From positions 1 to 6,230 of the forward strand of contig VTPF01000042.1 of assembly GCA_008638025.1 (NCBI GenBank): a stretch of DNA of 6,230 nucleotides, given 5' to 3'. Under the pieces are notes generated by a model, which had not been told where the DNA came from, did not search any database, and worked only from the letters and a program-made list of their open reading frames with translations. This stretch comes from Pelagibacteraceae bacterium. Lineage in GTDB: Bacteria > Pseudomonadota > Alphaproteobacteria > Pelagibacterales > Pelagibacteraceae. Every line of letters begins with the position of its first letter. Position 1 is the stretch's first letter. This document shows positions 5,659-6,230 of this stretch, piece after piece. The position numbers were made by a program, and so were the translations under genes.

Positions 5659-6230
5659 TAGTTACGCTGTGGTCTTTCCAACCGTTATGCAAATAGCCTC
5701 TGTGATTTTCCATTCTCAACTCAGGTTGAGTTTTGCTACCAGCAGTAGCTCTACTTGCTATGTTGTAAGTTCCTGGCTTTAGATTAAGCTCTATAGCAAA
5801 CTGTCTCCAAGCAAATTTACCTAGATCTGGTCCTACTAGATTAGCTTTTTTCCAAGTTTTTCCAAAATCAGTTGAAATTTCAACTTTGGATACAGATTCC
5901 ATTCCACCCATAGCAACTCCTGTAACTACTACGTTACCTGAAGCAATTTTTCCGCTATCGTCATTTGGTTTAGTGATCCAAGACTTAACAGGCATCTCCC
6001 AACATGAAGCAAACTCAGGAGAACCTTTTTTTCCAATTGGGTAAACTCTGTAACTAGATTTCATAAATCTAACTCCAGACTCAGCCTTAGTAAAAGCAAG
6101 TTTGTTTAAATGCTTAACGTTGTTAATTCCAAAATAACCAGGAGTCACTAATCGTAATGGTGCTCCATGAACATTCGGTAAATCAACTCCGTTCATCTCC
6201 CATGCTAAAATTGCATCTTTATAAGCTGCT
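5645..6230 (-). CDS. Sulfite oxidase-type molybdoenzyme, C-terminal part (SorA-like; 5' end beyond window)
   Basis: The frame is open from the right edge to TAA at 5645 and gives the last 194 residues; the real start lies outside. The internal ATG at 6196 is not the start, since the upstream residues (AYKDAILAWE) continue the family sequence. The fragment contains the end of the Moco-binding domain, HGAPLRLVTPG (21-31) and the following VKHL, and then the immunoglobulin-like dimerisation domain of sulfite oxidases (about 72-194), with VTGVAMGGMESVSKVEIS (102-119), STDFGKTW and FAWRQF. Family members oxidise sulfite to sulfate, in the periplasm in bacteria. The C-terminal TQPELRMENHRGYLHNGW resembles SorA more than SoxC by eye. 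The Cys that binds molybdenum is in the missing half, so activity cannot be judged. The next gene is a cytochrome c, overlapping it by 8-14 bp. Confidence 0.9.
   Translation of the reverse strand, partial: AAYKDAILAWEMNGVDLPNVHGAPLRLVTPGYFGINNVKHLNKLAFTKAESGVRFMKSSYRVYPIGKKGSPEFASCWEMPVKSWITKPNDDSGKIASGNVVVTGVAMGGMESVSKVEISTDFGKTWKKANLVGPDLGKFAWRQFAIELNLKPGTYNIASRATAGSKTQPELRMENHRGYLHNGWKDHSVTIDVA

Noticed and set aside
5552..5782. Plus-strand open frame of 76 codons
   Set aside because: Antisense to the cytochrome c and sulfite oxidase genes; no family features and no SD.
6194..6196. ATG as the start of the sulfite oxidase-type gene
   Set aside because: The frame stays open upstream to the window edge and encodes family-like sequence; the domain order requires a much longer N-terminal part.

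Overview
The window is about 6.2 kb of AT-rich, tightly packed bacterial DNA. Its gene content suggests an alphaproteobacterium with a small, streamlined genome, possibly a SAR11-like or other AT-rich marine lineage. Supporting signs are the DUF1244 protein, a CcmD protein, a SorAB-type sulfite dehydrogenase, A/T-rich codon use and almost no intergenic space. The lineage is an inference; there is no rRNA or other phylogenetic marker here.

Left part (1-2819, all minus strand): a molybdenum hydroxylase cluster in the order coxG (2259-2819), coxS (1704-2165), coxL (1690 to beyond the left edge). The large subunit carries the AYRGAGR active-site loop of form II CoxL-like enzymes, not the AYRCSFR loop of proven CO dehydrogenases, so the substrate is unknown. 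The FAD (CoxM) subunit is not in the window; in the S-L-M order usual for form II it would lie just past the left edge.

Middle part (2820-4399): a small plus-strand DUF1244 gene sits head to head with coxG and tail to tail with moaB (molybdenum cofactor biosynthesis, minus). moaB follows a pirin/quercetinase-like cupin gene (minus). A 56-bp AT-rich divergent spacer with a dyad separates pirin from the next plus-strand gene.

Right part (4400-6230): a TauE/SafE family exporter gene (plus) overlaps by 4 bp, tail to tail, the last gene of a minus-strand operon. That operon reads sulfite oxidase-type molybdoenzyme (5' end cut by the window edge), a small secreted monohaem cytochrome c with a TTG start, and a CcmD-like haem-exporter subunit.

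As a system, the window groups two classes of molybdenum enzyme (xanthine oxidase family and sulfite oxidase family) with a Moco biosynthesis gene, a probable sulfite/organosulfonate exporter, the cytochrome acceptor of the sulfite enzyme and a cytochrome c maturation factor. The individual families are known. The arrangement, particularly ccmD placed behind a sulfite dehydrogenase operon and the unassigned form II hydroxylase, is the part worth following up. I saw no tRNA, rRNA, CRISPR array, IS element or convincing intrinsic terminator. There is no gene-free stretch over 300 bases; the longest is about 93 bp.
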